Source of the DNA: Haloarcula ordinaria
GTDB lineage: Archaea > Halobacteriota > Halobacteria > Halobacteriales > Haloarculaceae
DNA length: 64,000 bases
Direction of reading: 5' to 3'
Assembly (NCBI RefSeq): GCF_029338275.1
Contig: NZ_CP119789.1
Location: 1,054,001 to 1,118,000 of the forward strand
In this document: piece after piece, positions 63,387 to 64,000 of the stretch
How positions within the stretch are numbered: the stretch's first letter is position 1
Layout: each line of letters opens with the position of its first letter
Position numbers and translations under genes: made by a program
Notes under the pieces: model-generated
Told to the model about the DNA's origin: nothing
Database searches by the model: none
The model's input: only the letters and a program-made list of their open reading frames with translations

Positions 63387-64000
63387 CTACCGTTCTGCGA
63401 CGACACTGTCGGCCAGTTCGACCGCTTCCGCCGCCACCGATTCGTCGACCTCGCCGGCGTACCGGGTCCGTTCTCGGAGGCTCGCCAGCCGACGGACTCG
63501 CTCGTCGGCGTCGACCGCCTGGAGGTAGGCCCGGACCGTCTCGCCGGGGTCGCGCTGGCGGGTCTCGGTCCCGAGGACGTACATCGCCCGCTGGAAGGCG
63601 ACTTCGACGTCCGTCTCTGGGTCCTCGCGGCGCTGGTAGCGGAGCCACAGCTCCCGCTGGAGGTGGTCGACGACTCCCGCCCGTCTGGCGCCAGCGGCCA
63701 CGCCAAGTAACGCGACGAGGCCGAGCGCCGTCTCTTCCCGTGACGGCAGGTCGGGGAGTTGGAACCCACCGCCCCCGCTTCCGGCTGCGCCACTGCCGCC
63801 GACCGCGGTCGGCGTCTCGAAGTCCTGGGGCGTCGGGGTGGCGGTCTCTGGCGTCTCGGTCGGGGTGGCGGTCTCGGGTGTCTCGGTCAGGGGCGGTGGC
63901 GTCGGCGTCGGTGTCGGGGTGAACTCGGTGTCGTTGTTCGTCTCGCTGGTGTCGACGCCCGACTCGGAGTCGTCGCGCGCCTCGTCGATTCGGCTCTGTT
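63387..64000 (-). CDS. DUF4129-type transmembrane protein (5' end cut by window)
   Basis: The frame is open from the window edge to its stop at 63387 (about 204 codons seen, N-terminus missing). It reads an acidic Ser/Asp region, a Thr/Pro-repeat linker (TPTPTP, TETPETATP), a Gly-rich stretch, a transmembrane helix (TALGLVALLGVAAGA) and a C-terminal helical domain with RELWLRYQRREDPETDVEVAFQRAMYVLGTETRQRDPGETVRAYL, matching DUF4129. In haloarchaea such proteins are often found with transglutaminase and DUF58 genes; those would be to the right. Confidence 0.8.
   Translation of the reverse strand, partial: QSRIDEARDDSESGVDTSETNNDTEFTPTPTPTPPPLTETPETATPTETPETATPTPQDFETPTAVGGSGAAGSGGGGFQLPDLPSREETALGLVALLGVAAGARRAGVVDHLQRELWLRYQRREDPETDVEVAFQRAMYVLGTETRQRDPGETVRAYLQAVDADERVRRLASLRERTRYAGEVDESVAAEAVELADSVVAER

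Overview
The window is chromosomal DNA of a halophilic archaeon (class Halobacteria). The proteins are strongly acidic and coding GC is high. There is an intron-bearing archaeal tRNA, a double-fold archaeal histone, archaeal L10e, NOG1, two SUI1-type initiation factors and a class I CCA-adding enzyme. The glucose-6-phosphate dehydrogenase is of the haloarchaeal (Azf-like) SDR type. The species cannot be named from sequence alone.

Region 1 (1 to about 21.97 kb) is an integrated defence-type island, visibly poorer in GC at third codon positions than the rest. It ends at a tyrosine recombinase gene next to the 3' end of a tRNA(CAU) gene on the minus strand, the usual arrangement for a tRNA-integrated element. 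Its other end lies outside the window. From left to right it holds an EVE-McrB type IV restriction ATPase (cut by the window edge), a rhomboid protease, an orphan acidic protein and a membrane-tailed dynamin/Era-like GTPase. Next come a CoiA-like nuclease, two small-barrel (TRAM-like) proteins, an Mre11-like phosphoesterase and a zinc-containing Upf1/Dna2-like helicase. These are followed by a GmrSD-type DUF262/DUF1524 nuclease, a decayed BREX locus (brxA plus a truncated brxC run out of frame into another 3' end) and a winged-helix plus nuclease-like protein. The 5.4-12.5 kb block is the best candidate for an undescribed system.

Region 2 (22-41.5 kb) is conserved haloarchaeal core: tRNA-Asn with an intron, CCA-adding enzyme, and an rpa-histone-histone deacetylase operon. 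It continues with a tRNA-Arg followed by tandem partial copies of its own 3' end, a 7TM/ATP-grasp protein, a PAS histidine kinase, Azf, a pterin aldolase (MptD), tRNA-Phe, three tandem cold-shock genes and a sugar nucleotidyltransferase.

Region 3 (41.5-64 kb) begins with an IS6-family insertion that has intact ends and an 8-bp target duplication but a frameshifted transposase. Core genes follow: lipoprotein, pilin, glutathionyl-hydroquinone reductase-like protein, L10e, GAPDH and PGK, riboflavin synthase, PdxT, HisE, NOG1, EngB and SUI1. A lower-GC accessory insert (45.6-47.7 kb) lies between two inverted copies of a GC-rich repeat.

The island genes are mostly nucleic-acid-targeting enzymes (restriction, helicase, nuclease, BREX) and probably act as independent anti-phage modules. 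The core genes cover central carbon metabolism, cofactor synthesis, translation and ribosome assembly, and chromatin.
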